Source of the DNA: an uncultured Gammaproteobacteria bacterium
Lineage (GTDB): Bacteria; Pseudomonadota; Gammaproteobacteria; Pseudomonadales; Azotimanducaceae
Reading direction: 5' to 3'
NCBI GenBank assembly: GCA_913050215.1
Contig: CAJXBG010000019.1
Span: 1-42,690 of the forward strand
Length of the DNA: 42,690 nucleotides
Positions 1-7,424 of this stretch are shown piece after piece. A program made the position numbers and the translations under genes. A model generated the notes under the pieces. That model was not told the origin of the DNA, made no database searches, and saw nothing but the letters and a program-made list of their open reading frames with translations. Each line of letters starts with the position of its first letter. Positions within the stretch are counted from its first letter, which is position 1.

Positions 1-1402
1 GTAGCTGTTGCCGAATAGTTGCGTGATAAGCGCGATCAATCCTATACCCTGCATAGATACACGCGGCGATGAGACCCCAAATCATCGCAAATGGACCATC
101 AAGCACACCCAGTGCATAGATTTTATCGGGGTGAATCTGGCTGGCCTCTACGCCCTGTGGAAAGTCGATGATGTCGAGCGCGACGCCGGCGACAACGTGA
201 CCGATGCCGTTGGTGACCTTGGCAAAAAAAGTGCGTGCAGAATAGAAAATGCCTTCCTGTCGACGCCCCGTGTTGACCTCATGGTCATCTGCTATATCCG
301 CAAGCGCTGACATGACACTGATGTTGAGTATCGAGCCGCAAGCAGAAGCAATTGTGCCAAAAAAGACGACGAAGCTAACAAGTGTCCATGTTGTGTTTTC
401 GGGCGCTAGATCAAAAAGTCTTAGTGTGACTGCGCTTGACCAGGCGACGCTGAGACCGGCGGCAGACCATACGATCGCCCAGCGTTTTTCGATAAGCTGA
501 TGAACCCGGGCAGTCACAGTAAAGCCAATCGCATAACCAAACACGTTGCCCAGAATCAGCCAACCAATTTGTTGGTCGGTGAATTCCCAATAGAATGTCG
601 ACATGTATAGCCCGAGTGTTTCATGGGTACCGATTGTGATCGACAAGAAAAACAGTCCCAATAGCAAAAACAAGTAATTTCTATTCCGCATGGCGGAATA
701 CATTTCTTTGAGAAGCTGACTAGTGCTGAAAGGGGGTAAGTCAGTGGGTATCTTCTTCATTTTGGGGATTTGGGAGCGCGTAGCGTAAGCCGAACCTAGC
801 ATGCACACGATAATGAGGCTTGTGCAAAATATCACGACGGGGTTGTACGCCATTTGAGTCATGCGGCCATTATCAAAGCTCGGAAAGATGAGAAACCAAA
901 CGACAACGTGCATGACGATAACACCGATGTAAGTGAACACATTGTTGTAACTCATGACGCGAGTGCGTTCGATATAGTCATCTGATAGTTCTGCGCCCAT
1001 CGCAAGATGGGGTACAGCAAATAGTGTTGAGCTGATTCGCATGAGAACAGTGAAAAATGCAAACCACGCGAACAGATCAAGTCCCTCGATGCCTGCAGGC
1101 GGATTAAAAATAAAATAGATGGTGACGACTAGTGGTAGTGGCGCTGCAAACATAAACGGATGTCGGCGCCCAAGTTTGGATCGCCAGCGATCTGATATAG
1201 ACCCGATGAGTGGGTCGGTGATGGCATCAGAGATAATGCCAATGGTGACAGCGGCAGCAGTGAGTGTACCCGAGAGACCGAGTATCTGATTGTAGAAAAA
1301 GAACGTCAGAGCATTGAATATCCAATTAGTCGCGGCCTCCCCTGTAGCGCCGATGCCAAAAGCCAATTTGGTTGGCATAGCAAGTCTTGATGATTCAGTC
1401 AT
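1..1402 (-). CDS. GPH-family MFS sugar/cation symporter-like transporter (3' end cut by window)
   Basis: Reading the minus strand from the ATG at 1402-1400 gives an open frame of 467 codons that runs off the left edge, so the stop is outside the window. The protein is strongly hydrophobic with about 12 membrane segments. Its N-terminal part shows the GPH (glycoside-pentoside-hexuronide:cation symporter) pattern: SDAITDPLIG followed by SDRWRSKLGRRHPFM, the cytoplasmic loop between helices 2 and 3. GPH proteins are usually 450-500 residues, so nearly all of it is present. An in-frame TGA lies 9 bases upstream, which fixes the start at this ATG or a later one. It lies 67 bp after the amidohydrolase on the same strand and probably imports that operon's substrate. 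The substrate is unknown; GPH relatives in catabolic islands often carry non-sugar compounds. Confidence 0.9.
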   Translation of the reverse strand, partial: MTESSRLAMPTKLAFGIGATGEAATNWIFNALTFFFYNQILGLSGTLTAAAVTIGIISDAITDPLIGSISDRWRSKLGRRHPFMFAAPLPLVVTIYFIFNPPAGIEGLDLFAWFAFFTVLMRISSTLFAVPHLAMGAELSDDYIERTRVMSYNNVFTYIGVIVMHVVVWFLIFPSFDNGRMTQMAYNPVVIFCTSLIIVCMLGSAYATRSQIPKMKKIPTDLPPFSTSQLLKEMYSAMRNRNYLFLLLGLFFLSITIGTHETLGLYMSTFYWEFTDQQIGWLILGNVFGYAIGFTVTARVHQLIEKRWAIVWSAAGLSVAWSSAVTLRLFDLAPENTTWTLVSFVVFFGTIASACGSILNISVMSALADIADDHEVNTGRRQEGIFYSARTFFAKVTNGIGHVVAGVALDIIDFPQGVEASQIHPDKIYALGVLDGPFAMIWGLIAACIYAGYRIDRAYHATIRQQL

Positions 1403-1453
1403 GGCGCTTCATCTCGCGTTTGATTTCCTGTTTCATTCTATCCAATACACGCA

Positions 1454-1469
1454 GGCGCGATACCGCGCC
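1454..1469 (-). other. GC-rich hairpin between amidohydrolase and transporter genes
   Basis: The arms GGCGCG and CGCGCC form a perfect 6-bp stem with a 4-nt loop directly after the TGA of the upstream amidohydrolase gene. There is no T tract, so it is not a typical intrinsic terminator. It may be a transcript-stability or attenuation element that sets transporter expression relative to the genes before it. Confidence 0.35.
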
Positions 1470-2687
1470 TCAATCAAGTGCCTTTGGCACGCAGCTTCCG
1501 GCCTGGTAAACATCGAGTTTGTCTAGATTCTGCAACACGGTGATGTCCTGCAACGGATCACCATCGACGACGATAAAGTCAGCGACTGATCCTGATCTTA
1601 GTGTGCCGATGGTGCCTGCCGGGTCTAGCATGAGCCCCCCATTTTTGGTGGCACAAATGATCGCTTCCGCTGGCGACATAGAGAACAGGTCAACAAAATA
1701 TTCCAGATCTTTTGCGTAAGAGCCGTGGGGCGCGATGCTGATACCATAGTCGCCGCCAACAACAAGTTTGATGCCTGCTGCCCTGAGTTTTTCTACGCTA
1801 GCAATCGTCGCGTCAATTTCTGCTTCGTAACCTTGTGCCTGCACTGTATGGCGACTAATGCCGAGACTTTCGCATTGAGCGAGGTATTGAACTTCCCATG
1901 CGATGGCAGGACCGATAAATATTCTTTCACGATGCTCAACCAGGAGCGCCACTGTTTCATCGTCCAAATAGTTCGCGTGACCGATGAAGTCGACACCTGC
2001 ATTCACGGCTTGTCTAACAGCCGCTGAGCTGCGTGCATGACAAGCAACTTTAAGATTTCTTCTGTGTGCTTCATCGACTGCCGCAATGACCTCTTCATTC
2101 GTGAACGACAACTCGCCGGGTGGGTTAGTGGGATTAATTGCTTCACCGTCGATAAATATCTTAACCACATCAACGCCCAGTCGCCGTTGTTCCCTTACGG
2201 CTTTTCTTACCGCCCAGGGTCCATCAGCAATCTGTGAGAGTCCGCCATCGAAATCAACATTGCTGGCGGTTGCGCCGAGATCGCGACCGGCTGCCATTAA
2301 TCGGGGACCGCGAATCTTGCCAGTATTAATCGCATTTCGCAGCGCCACGTCAATAGCGTAGGTTGATCCGAAGCTAACAGCCGATGTGAATCCTGCATTC
2401 AGCATCAAACGCGCGTTACCGACGGCGGTGATCGTGGCTTGCTCTACCGAAGAATCCCCGATTGAGAAGGGGCTTGAATCATCGAAAGACAGATGAGCGT
2501 GGGTCTCGGTCATGCCTGGCATCAGAAATTTTCCGCCCAGATCAATCACGTGGTGCGTTGAGCTTTTCAAATCCTCTGCATTGCCTGCAAAACGCACTGA
2601 TCCGTCTTCGACCAAAAGCACGCCGCGGTCAATGATATCCTCTGATTCGGCGGTAAACAGTCTTGCATTCGTGAATAGTGTGGACAC
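1470..2687 (-). CDS. Metal-dependent amidohydrolase (imidazolonepropionase-like)
   Basis: A 405-residue cytoplasmic amidohydrolase-superfamily enzyme. The order of metal ligands is complete: HAH at 63-65, a lysine (probably carboxylated) in VVKIFIDGE at 176, CHA with H217, GHANY with H237 and GGDYG with D313. The flanking beta-sandwich segments, an N-terminal 'LFTNARLF' strand and a C-terminal 'GTLRSGSVADFIVVDGDPL' segment, are typical of prolidase and imidazolonepropionase-like hydrolases. The start is GTG at 2687-2685, preceded by GAGG at 8 nt spacing. The start falls only 14 bp after the small monooxygenase gene, so the two are almost certainly cotranscribed. It probably hydrolyses a cyclic amide, lactam or peptide-like bond; the actual substrate cannot be read from the sequence. 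Confidence 0.93.
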   Translation of the reverse strand: MSTLFTNARLFTAESEDIIDRGVLLVEDGSVRFAGNAEDLKSSTHHVIDLGGKFLMPGMTETHAHLSFDDSSPFSIGDSSVEQATITAVGNARLMLNAGFTSAVSFGSTYAIDVALRNAINTGKIRGPRLMAAGRDLGATASNVDFDGGLSQIADGPWAVRKAVREQRRLGVDVVKIFIDGEAINPTNPPGELSFTNEEVIAAVDEAHRRNLKVACHARSSAAVRQAVNAGVDFIGHANYLDDETVALLVEHRERIFIGPAIAWEVQYLAQCESLGISRHTVQAQGYEAEIDATIASVEKLRAAGIKLVVGGDYGISIAPHGSYAKDLEYFVDLFSMSPAEAIICATKNGGLMLDPAGTIGTLRSGSVADFIVVDGDPLQDITVLQNLDKLDVYQAGSCVPKALD

Positions 2688-2701
2688 TCTGCAGGCCTCG
2701 G

Positions 2702-3049
2702 TTAGTCAGTAAAAAAAGATGTTTTCATTTCGCCGTTGGGCCCATAGACAGGTTCTCCCCGTTCGACGAGATATGCCTGATTAACGCTCTCAACAATTTT
2801 TGCTCCCATCAGGAGCTCTACCATTTTTAGATAGTTTGGGTGTGTAAAATGTGCCGCAAGCGAATCGCTGTCTTCCCACAGTTCGTAAACCTGTATGCGA
2901 TTCGGTACCGATGGGTCCGGAGCAAAACAATAGTCTCGACAACCAGTCTCTTCTACTCTGGTTGCCATCTGTACATCTTTGGTGATGGTAACCGCGTGGT
3001 CACGATCGGCCTGACTTTCGAATTCAAGTGCAGCTACAACGACGATCAT
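2702..3049 (-). CDS. Antibiotic-biosynthesis-monooxygenase (ABM) domain protein
   Basis: A 115-residue single-domain protein of the ABM/YgiN-like dimeric alpha-beta barrel fold. The diagnostic parts are ETGCRDYCF (34-42) and ELWED followed by HFTHPNY (56-73). Relatives are cofactor-free quinol monooxygenases or heme-degrading enzymes, and many members have no known activity. The length is slightly above the usual 95-105 residues because of a C-terminal tail. AGGAG lies 6-7 nt before the ATG. It sits between the beta-propeller gene and the amidohydrolase in a tight minus-strand run, suggesting a role in oxidising an aromatic or quinol intermediate of the same pathway. Family assignment is firm; the reaction is inferred. 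Confidence 0.88.
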   Translation of the reverse strand: MIVVVAALEFESQADRDHAVTITKDVQMATRVEETGCRDYCFAPDPSVPNRIQVYELWEDSDSLAAHFTHPNYLKMVELLMGAKIVESVNQAYLVERGEPVYGPNGEMKTSFFTD

Positions 3050-3072
3050 TATTCTCTCCTTTGACTAAAATT

Positions 3073-4104
3073 TTAGACGAGCTCAGTGCGAGTCCAACGT
3101 CTGTACGAAGGGCCGTCGGGACCTCGTTTTTCCTTGGCATGTTCGGGATACACCGAGGCAGTATACAGATCACCGTGCGCGTCCATCGCGAGTTGGTGGA
3201 TATAAATTGCGATATTTTCGACCCGTGATTTCACTTGGCCTGTCTCTTCATCGAGGATGGCAAGATTGCTCATTTTATCGCTGGCGTAAATTTCGTTTCC
3301 GTAGCTGGCGAGGCTTAACGGCATAATGTGTGTCCACTCATCGATGTACTCACCAGAAGCATCTAGCCGCTGAATCCTGTGAACGCAGTCTTTATCTGGC
3401 TTGGTCCGATGTGCTTCTATTTGTCCCGGTACGGTCATGTAGTCGTGAAAATTTCCGCCACACAAATCTGCGACAAGTAGCCGACCCTTGGAGTCCTGCG
3501 TGAGCGCATGCGGTGTATTAAATTGCGCCTGCCCGCGTCCCCACTCGCCAACGGATTTGATATATTCGCCTTCCGGCGTGAACCAGACTAAACGTGAATT
3601 CCAGTACCCGTCTGCCACAACAATGTTGCCATCCAGCTGCACAACAACAGCCGTTGGCCCATTAAAGTGCGATGCGTCACATCCCCATTCGCCGAAGGTG
3701 CCAAGGGTGAGCAGTAATTCGCCATCCGGCGTGTACTTTTTTACGGTGTGCCCGTCGCGATCAGTCGTCCAGAACATGCCATCTTTTTCAATGTATAGCG
3801 TGTGGCCGCCAAGCGCAAAACCACGCTCCCCAGAGGGTCCCCATATGCCTAGATACTCGCCTTCGCGATTGAACATGGATATGCTGCTTTTCCCCATCTT
3901 GTCGGCCATGGCGAGCGGGTGGGTTGCCCAATGCTCGATATCGCGGGTGAAAGCGTAAATAATGCCAGCTTCATCGACGGCGATGCCGGAACCCATTTCA
4001 AAATGCATACCAGCCGGGTATTTTGGCCAGCTAGATACCAGCTTGTAGCCCGATCGAGGATCATCGGTTTCCGTGTTGTTATCTACATCATGATCGGTAC
4101 ACAT
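3073..4104 (-). CDS. NHL-repeat beta-propeller protein (peptidyl-amidating-lyase-like)
   Basis: About 343 residues with repeated propeller blades, for example 'VDEAGIIYAFTRD', 'IEKDGMFWTTDRDGHTVKKYTPDGE', 'VQLDGNIVVADGYWNSRLVWFTPEGEY' and 'DSKGRLLVADL'. This is the six-bladed NHL pattern shared with peptidyl-alpha-hydroxyglycine alpha-amidating lyase and related bacterial proteins. I chose the ATG at 4104-4102 because GGAG lies exactly 7 nt upstream; a GTG 10 codons earlier (4134) has no such site. No clear signal peptide is seen, so it is probably cytoplasmic. It is first in the run leading to the monooxygenase (23 bp downstream), amidohydrolase and transporter. It may be a lactonase or lyase for a pathway intermediate or a binding protein; the sequence does not decide. 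Confidence 0.87.
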   Translation of the reverse strand: MCTDHDVDNNTETDDPRSGYKLVSSWPKYPAGMHFEMGSGIAVDEAGIIYAFTRDIEHWATHPLAMADKMGKSSISMFNREGEYLGIWGPSGERGFALGGHTLYIEKDGMFWTTDRDGHTVKKYTPDGELLLTLGTFGEWGCDASHFNGPTAVVVQLDGNIVVADGYWNSRLVWFTPEGEYIKSVGEWGRGQAQFNTPHALTQDSKGRLLVADLCGGNFHDYMTVPGQIEAHRTKPDKDCVHRIQRLDASGEYIDEWTHIMPLSLASYGNEIYASDKMSNLAILDEETGQVKSRVENIAIYIHQLAMDAHGDLYTASVYPEHAKEKRGPDGPSYRRWTRTELV

Positions 4105-4396
4105 ATTGAAACTCCGTCTTATCTGAGATGTCACCGCAGTGGCGTCGGATACTTTGGGTGTTAGGTTCAGAGAGCGTACGACCCCGTGTTAACGCGTCCG
4201 GCACTTTCTCGTCCAAAGCATAACACCATCGACGGTTCCCGCCTTTGTTACTGTGCATCAGTGTTTCCCAGTGGTGCCGGTTTTCCCTGCCCCTGTGAGT
4301 CGTGCCTCCCTAATGGCTTCGGCGAATGCTTTCAGCGTCCGCCATGACATGGAATATTTTGTCCCAGTCACCTGCATTGGTAATGCCTGAGATCTA

Positions 4397-4444
4397 GCGA
4401 CCTAGCATGAATAAGCTTTTGCGACCCAGCTTGAATGGGCTTTG
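4397..4444. repeat. Two imperfect 24-bp tandem direct repeats
   Basis: Unit 1 (4397-4420) and unit 2 (4421-4444) are directly adjacent and match at 19 of 24 positions. The shared blocks are GCGACC, AGC, TGAAT and GCTTT. They lie about 80 bp before the promoter of the membrane protein/XRE pair. They could be regulator-binding iterons or a simple duplication. Confidence 0.6.
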
Positions 4445-4523
4445 AGAGCGCGTAAACCGGAATCTGGCAAAGCTGCCAAACGCTCTTGAATGTAAAAGAA
4501 AGTATTCATAATGACAAGCAAGC

Positions 4524-4552
4524 TTGACTAAATAGATTTGCGTGGGTAAAGT
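4524..4552 (+). promoter_or_regulatory. Predicted sigma70 promoter of the membrane protein/XRE operon
   Basis: TTGACT (4524-4529) matches the -35 consensus at five of six positions. It is followed after exactly 17 nt by TAAAGT (4547-4552), four of six positions of the -10 box. Transcription would start near 4559, giving a leader of about 25 nt before the ribosome-binding site and ATG of the membrane protein. Confidence 0.55.
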
Positions 4553-4566
4553 AAAGCTCACTTTAC
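4551..4566. promoter_or_regulatory. Candidate operator: inverted repeat overlapping the promoter
   Basis: GTAAAG and CTTTAC form a perfect inverted repeat around a 4-nt centre (GTAAAGCTCACTTTAC). It overlaps the predicted -10 box and the expected transcription start. This is where a small XRE-type repressor such as the product of the second gene would bind to shut off its own operon. Binding by that protein is inferred. Confidence 0.5.
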
Positions 4567-4583
4567 ATACCGAGCAGGAAACA

Positions 4584-5003
4584 ATGATGGATGAATCTAC
4601 AGATGACAGCTGGCAAGCAGAAAATAATAGAAAAGCGAAAAATCTTGCGGGATGGTCGATCGCATGGTTAGGAGGTACCGCACTGCTGGCATTCGGACCA
4701 AAGTATATGTGGGACTATTCGACGTTGCCCACACTAGGTGCAGTGCTGCTTAATTTGGTCGTAGGTCTCGCCATGGTGATGGCCTTGGTCCGTTATATCA
4801 GCGGGCTGGATGAACTTGAAAGGAAAATATTTCTCGACGCTGCCGGATTAACACTGGGTGTGACGCTAGTCTGCGGTAGCTGCTATGAGCTGTTGGAAGA
4901 TGCAAAGCTGATTCCTTACCAACCCGAAATTTCTCACTTATTTTATCTTATGGTCATCTCTTTCGCCGTCTCTGTCTTTGTTGGTAACCGGAGATACAAG
5001 TGA
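4584..5003 (+). CDS. Small four-helix membrane protein paired with XRE regulator
   Basis: A 139-residue inner-membrane protein with about four hydrophobic segments (roughly 22-38, 47-69, 84-100, 116-135) and a short charged N-terminus. The LDELERKI motif (about 74-81) between helices 2 and 3 recurs in small membrane proteins encoded beside XRE regulators in many bacteria. The frame is open from a GTG at 4542, but AGGAA at 4576-4580 places the start at one of the two tandem ATGs at 4584 and 4587, and the earlier GTG would lie inside the promoter region. Its stop codon overlaps the GTG start of the regulator (GTGA), so translation is coupled. Function is unknown; such pairs may act as envelope-stress or signal-sensing modules. 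Confidence 0.85.
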   Translation: MMDESTDDSWQAENNRKAKNLAGWSIAWLGGTALLAFGPKYMWDYSTLPTLGAVLLNLVVGLAMVMALVRYISGLDELERKIFLDAAGLTLGVTLVCGSCYELLEDAKLIPYQPEISHLFYLMVISFAVSVFVGNRRYK

Positions 5004-5200
5004 AAAATCGACTCAAGGTTTTACGGGCAGAACGTGATTGGACTCAAGCTCAACTGGCATTCGAACTGGATGTCTCTCGGCAAACTGTTAATGCGATTGA
5101 GAAGGGTAAATTTGATCCTAGTTTGCCACTTGCGTTTAAGGCTGCCCGACTTTTTGGTCTAGCCATTGAGGAAATATTTCTTGATGATGCAGCATCGTGA
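5000..5200 (+). CDS. XRE-family helix-turn-helix transcriptional regulator
   Basis: A 66-residue protein that consists only of a Cro/CI-type HTH domain. 'WTQAQLAFELDVSRQTVNAIE' (about 14-34) holds the two DNA-binding helices, followed by the family tail 'KFDPSLPLAFKAARLFGLAIEEIF'. It closely resembles the short YgzD/YozG-type regulators. The start is GTG at 5000, overlapping the stop of the membrane protein gene by 3 nt. The perfect inverted repeat at 4551-4566 over the operon promoter is the obvious candidate for its own operator, suggesting autoregulation, with the membrane partner possibly modulating it. Confidence 0.93.
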   Translation: MKNRLKVLRAERDWTQAQLAFELDVSRQTVNAIEKGKFDPSLPLAFKAARLFGLAIEEIFLDDAAS

Positions 5201-5282
5201 TTGCTAGCGGAGGATTGGTTGACTCGCAATTGAATAGACGTAAGGGAAGCGCCATACTTTAGATTTATTCAGCCAAGAGCCA

Positions 5283-6518
5283 ATGATGAGAGTACGCGAA
5301 GAAATAACCAACGGTCGGATAGAGGGGTTTTGCCAGCCTGAGTTCAAGAGCGTTGCGGAACAATTTATCAAAAATTTTGAAGGCGAAGAGGTGGGCGCTT
5401 CTATCTGCATGACACTAGAAGGTGAAACCGTCGTCGATCTCTGGGGTGGATTAAAAGCGGGATCAGATGCGGCTGATTGGAATGAAGATACCGTTTCAGT
5501 TGTGTTCTCTTGTACGAAAGGCGCGACCGCTTTATGTGCGCATCATCTTATAGATCAAGGCTTGCTGGATATACATGAGAAAGTAGGGCAATACTGGCCA
5601 GAATTTGCCACCAATGGTAAAGAAGACGCGACGGTGGAAATGATGCTGAACCACAGTGCTGGTGTGCCAGCCTTGCGAGAACCAATCAAAGCAGGTGGTT
5701 ATTGCGACTGGGACTATATGGTTGAAAGACTAGGCGCGGAAGCCCCATTTTGGAAGCCCGGCTCGCGTAATGGTTATCACATGATGACTTTTGGCTGGAC
5801 GGTCGGTGAGCTGGTCCGTCGGGTCAGTGGTAAAAGCCTTGGCACCTATTTTAGAGAAAACATTGCGGAGCCGCTTGGGCTCGATTTTGCGATCGGTCTG
5901 CCGGAAGCGGAGCATCCTCGAGTCTCTAGAATGCTGCGATGGCGGCCAGAAAAAGGCCAGCAGCTCCCGCCCTTTACTCAGGCGCTATTACGCGACCGAA
6001 ATTCTCTGCAGTATTTGGCTTTCATGAATTCCGGAAAACATAAAACAGATGCAACCGTATCATGGCTTGCCGAGCTGGGTGGTGGCGGCGGTATTACTAA
6101 TGCCAGAGCCTTGGCAGGGATGTATGCACCCCTTGCTAATGGTGGCAAGCACAACGGAGTCCGCATTGTTAACGAAGATCAGATTCTGAGAATGAGTGGT
6201 GTCTCTGCCGCAACGCTAGAAGATGCAACCTTGCTGATGCCATCGCGTTTTGGATTAGGTTTCATGCGATCAATGGATAACCGGCATCGTTCGACTGGCA
6301 GTATGGAAACGATGATTCTCGGGCGTGAAGGCTTTGGTCATGCTGGCGCTGGAGGCAGTGTCGGGTTTGCTGACCCTGAAGCTAGGTTGTCACTTGGATA
6401 TTCAATGAATCAGATGGGTGCAGGCATTCTTTTGAACCAGCGCGGTCAATCCCTGGTGGATGCTGCGTATACGAGTCTCGGTTATCGTACCAACGAGTCG
6501 GGCAACTGGGTGATGTAA
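5283..6518 (+). CDS. Serine hydrolase, class C beta-lactamase/EstB-type esterase
   Basis: A 411-residue enzyme of the beta-lactamase/penicillin-binding-like serine hydrolase family. The nucleophile motif SxxK is SCTK at 76-79, the tyrosine motif is YHM with Y165, and 'GHAGAGGSVGFADP' near the C-terminus takes the place of the KTG/HTG box. This set fits EstB-like carboxylesterases better than true beta-lactamases. No signal peptide is evident, so it is likely cytoplasmic and acts on small esters or lactones. Tandem ATGs at 5283 and 5286 are both possible starts. The gene lies 82 bp after the XRE gene and 129 bp before the SDR gene on the same strand, and may supply the alcohol that the SDR oxidises. 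Confidence 0.92.
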   Translation: MMRVREEITNGRIEGFCQPEFKSVAEQFIKNFEGEEVGASICMTLEGETVVDLWGGLKAGSDAADWNEDTVSVVFSCTKGATALCAHHLIDQGLLDIHEKVGQYWPEFATNGKEDATVEMMLNHSAGVPALREPIKAGGYCDWDYMVERLGAEAPFWKPGSRNGYHMMTFGWTVGELVRRVSGKSLGTYFRENIAEPLGLDFAIGLPEAEHPRVSRMLRWRPEKGQQLPPFTQALLRDRNSLQYLAFMNSGKHKTDATVSWLAELGGGGGITNARALAGMYAPLANGGKHNGVRIVNEDQILRMSGVSAATLEDATLLMPSRFGLGFMRSMDNRHRSTGSMETMILGREGFGHAGAGGSVGFADPEARLSLGYSMNQMGAGILLNQRGQSLVDAAYTSLGYRTNESGNWVM

Positions 6519-6647
6519 ACGGCCAACAACAAGGTCACTGAATGCGCATTGGCGTGATACTCGGTGGTCCATCATCTTGACCTGTCTTTATGTCTTGTGG
6601 CTTATTGTCTGTCTTCTAAAGTTTATTGACAACGAGGAACCAAAACG

Positions 6648-7379
6648 ATGGGACGACTAGATGGCAAAGTAGCACTGATTACCGGTGGCGCTCGCGGTCA
6701 AGGAGCGGCCGAAGGTAAATTATTTCGCGCTGAAGGTGCCGAGGTCTATTTGACGGACGTGCTGGTTGACGAAGGTCAAAAAACAGCCGCGGAGATTGGC
6801 GCGACATTTATCGAACACGATGTCACAGACAGTGCGGCCTGGGCTGAAATCGTTTCACGTATCGATCAGGAAAATGGTCATCTGGATGTGCTCATTAATA
6901 ACGCGGGTATCTTTCATATGGTTGGCCTAGTTGAAACTGAAAGACAACTTTGGGACCGTACCATTGCAATCAACCAGACAGGCGTGTTTCTGGGGTTGCA
7001 GGCTGTCTCTGACATCATGATCCGTCAGCGGTCGGGATCAATCATCAACATTTCATCTATTGCCGGGTTGCGCGGCTCTGGCGGGGCGTTTGCCTATGGC
7101 GCGAGTAAGTGGGCGGTACGTGGAATGACCAAAAGCGCCGCTCAGGAATTGTCTCCGCACGGCGTTCGCGTTAATTCGATTCACCCGGGTATCATCGAAA
7201 CCGCGATGGTTGATGAATTCAGTCGTAAGGGAATCAACGAAAGCATTCGCGAACGTATTCCCATGGGTCATTACGCTGATGCATTAGAGGTTGCCAAGCT
7301 TGCGCTATTTCTTGGCTCGGAAGATAGCAGTTACTGCAGTGGTTCCGAGTTTGTTGTTGATGGTGGTATGACGGCTTAA
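6648..7379 (+). CDS. Short-chain dehydrogenase/reductase (SDR), NAD-type
   Basis: A 243-residue classical SDR. The nucleotide-binding TGGxxxGxG motif is at 12-19, NNAG at 84-87, and the catalytic set is S137, Y150 and K154. D37 at the end of the second strand favours NAD(H) over NADP(H). The C-terminal 'YCSGSEFVVDGGMTA' is typical. GAGGAA precedes the ATG. Such enzymes oxidise secondary alcohols, often hydroxysteroids or cyclic terpenols. The AhpD-like selenoprotein gene begins 45 bp downstream, so the two are probably cotranscribed. The substrate is unknown. Confidence 0.95.
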   Translation: MGRLDGKVALITGGARGQGAAEGKLFRAEGAEVYLTDVLVDEGQKTAAEIGATFIEHDVTDSAAWAEIVSRIDQENGHLDVLINNAGIFHMVGLVETERQLWDRTIAINQTGVFLGLQAVSDIMIRQRSGSIINISSIAGLRGSGGAFAYGASKWAVRGMTKSAAQELSPHGVRVNSIHPGIIETAMVDEFSRKGINESIRERIPMGHYADALEVAKLALFLGSEDSSYCSGSEFVVDGGMTA

Positions 7380-7424
7380 ATCGATAATTTACACGCACAA
7401 AAACCTAACTCACGGAGAGGCTAA

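Larger units (their letters stand above)
4105..4583. other. Intergenic region: two tandem repeats, a promoter and an operator, no convincing gene
   Basis: This 479-bp gap separates the divergent beta-propeller gene and membrane protein gene. The right part carries the tandem repeat (4397-4444), a promoter and an inverted repeat described separately. On the minus strand 4258-4350 there is a 30-codon ATG-initiated frame with no ribosome-binding site; I do not regard it as a gene, but it could be a remnant. Nothing else is recognised. Confidence 0.6.

Noticed and set aside
3488-3958. A 156-codon plus-strand frame antisense to the beta-propeller gene
   Set aside because: The minus strand carries clear NHL repeats; the antisense frame is an artefact of their codon pattern.
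4258-4350. A 30-codon minus-strand frame in the 4105-4583 gap
   Set aside because: No ribosome-binding site and no recognisable sequence; could be a remnant but not supportable as a gene.
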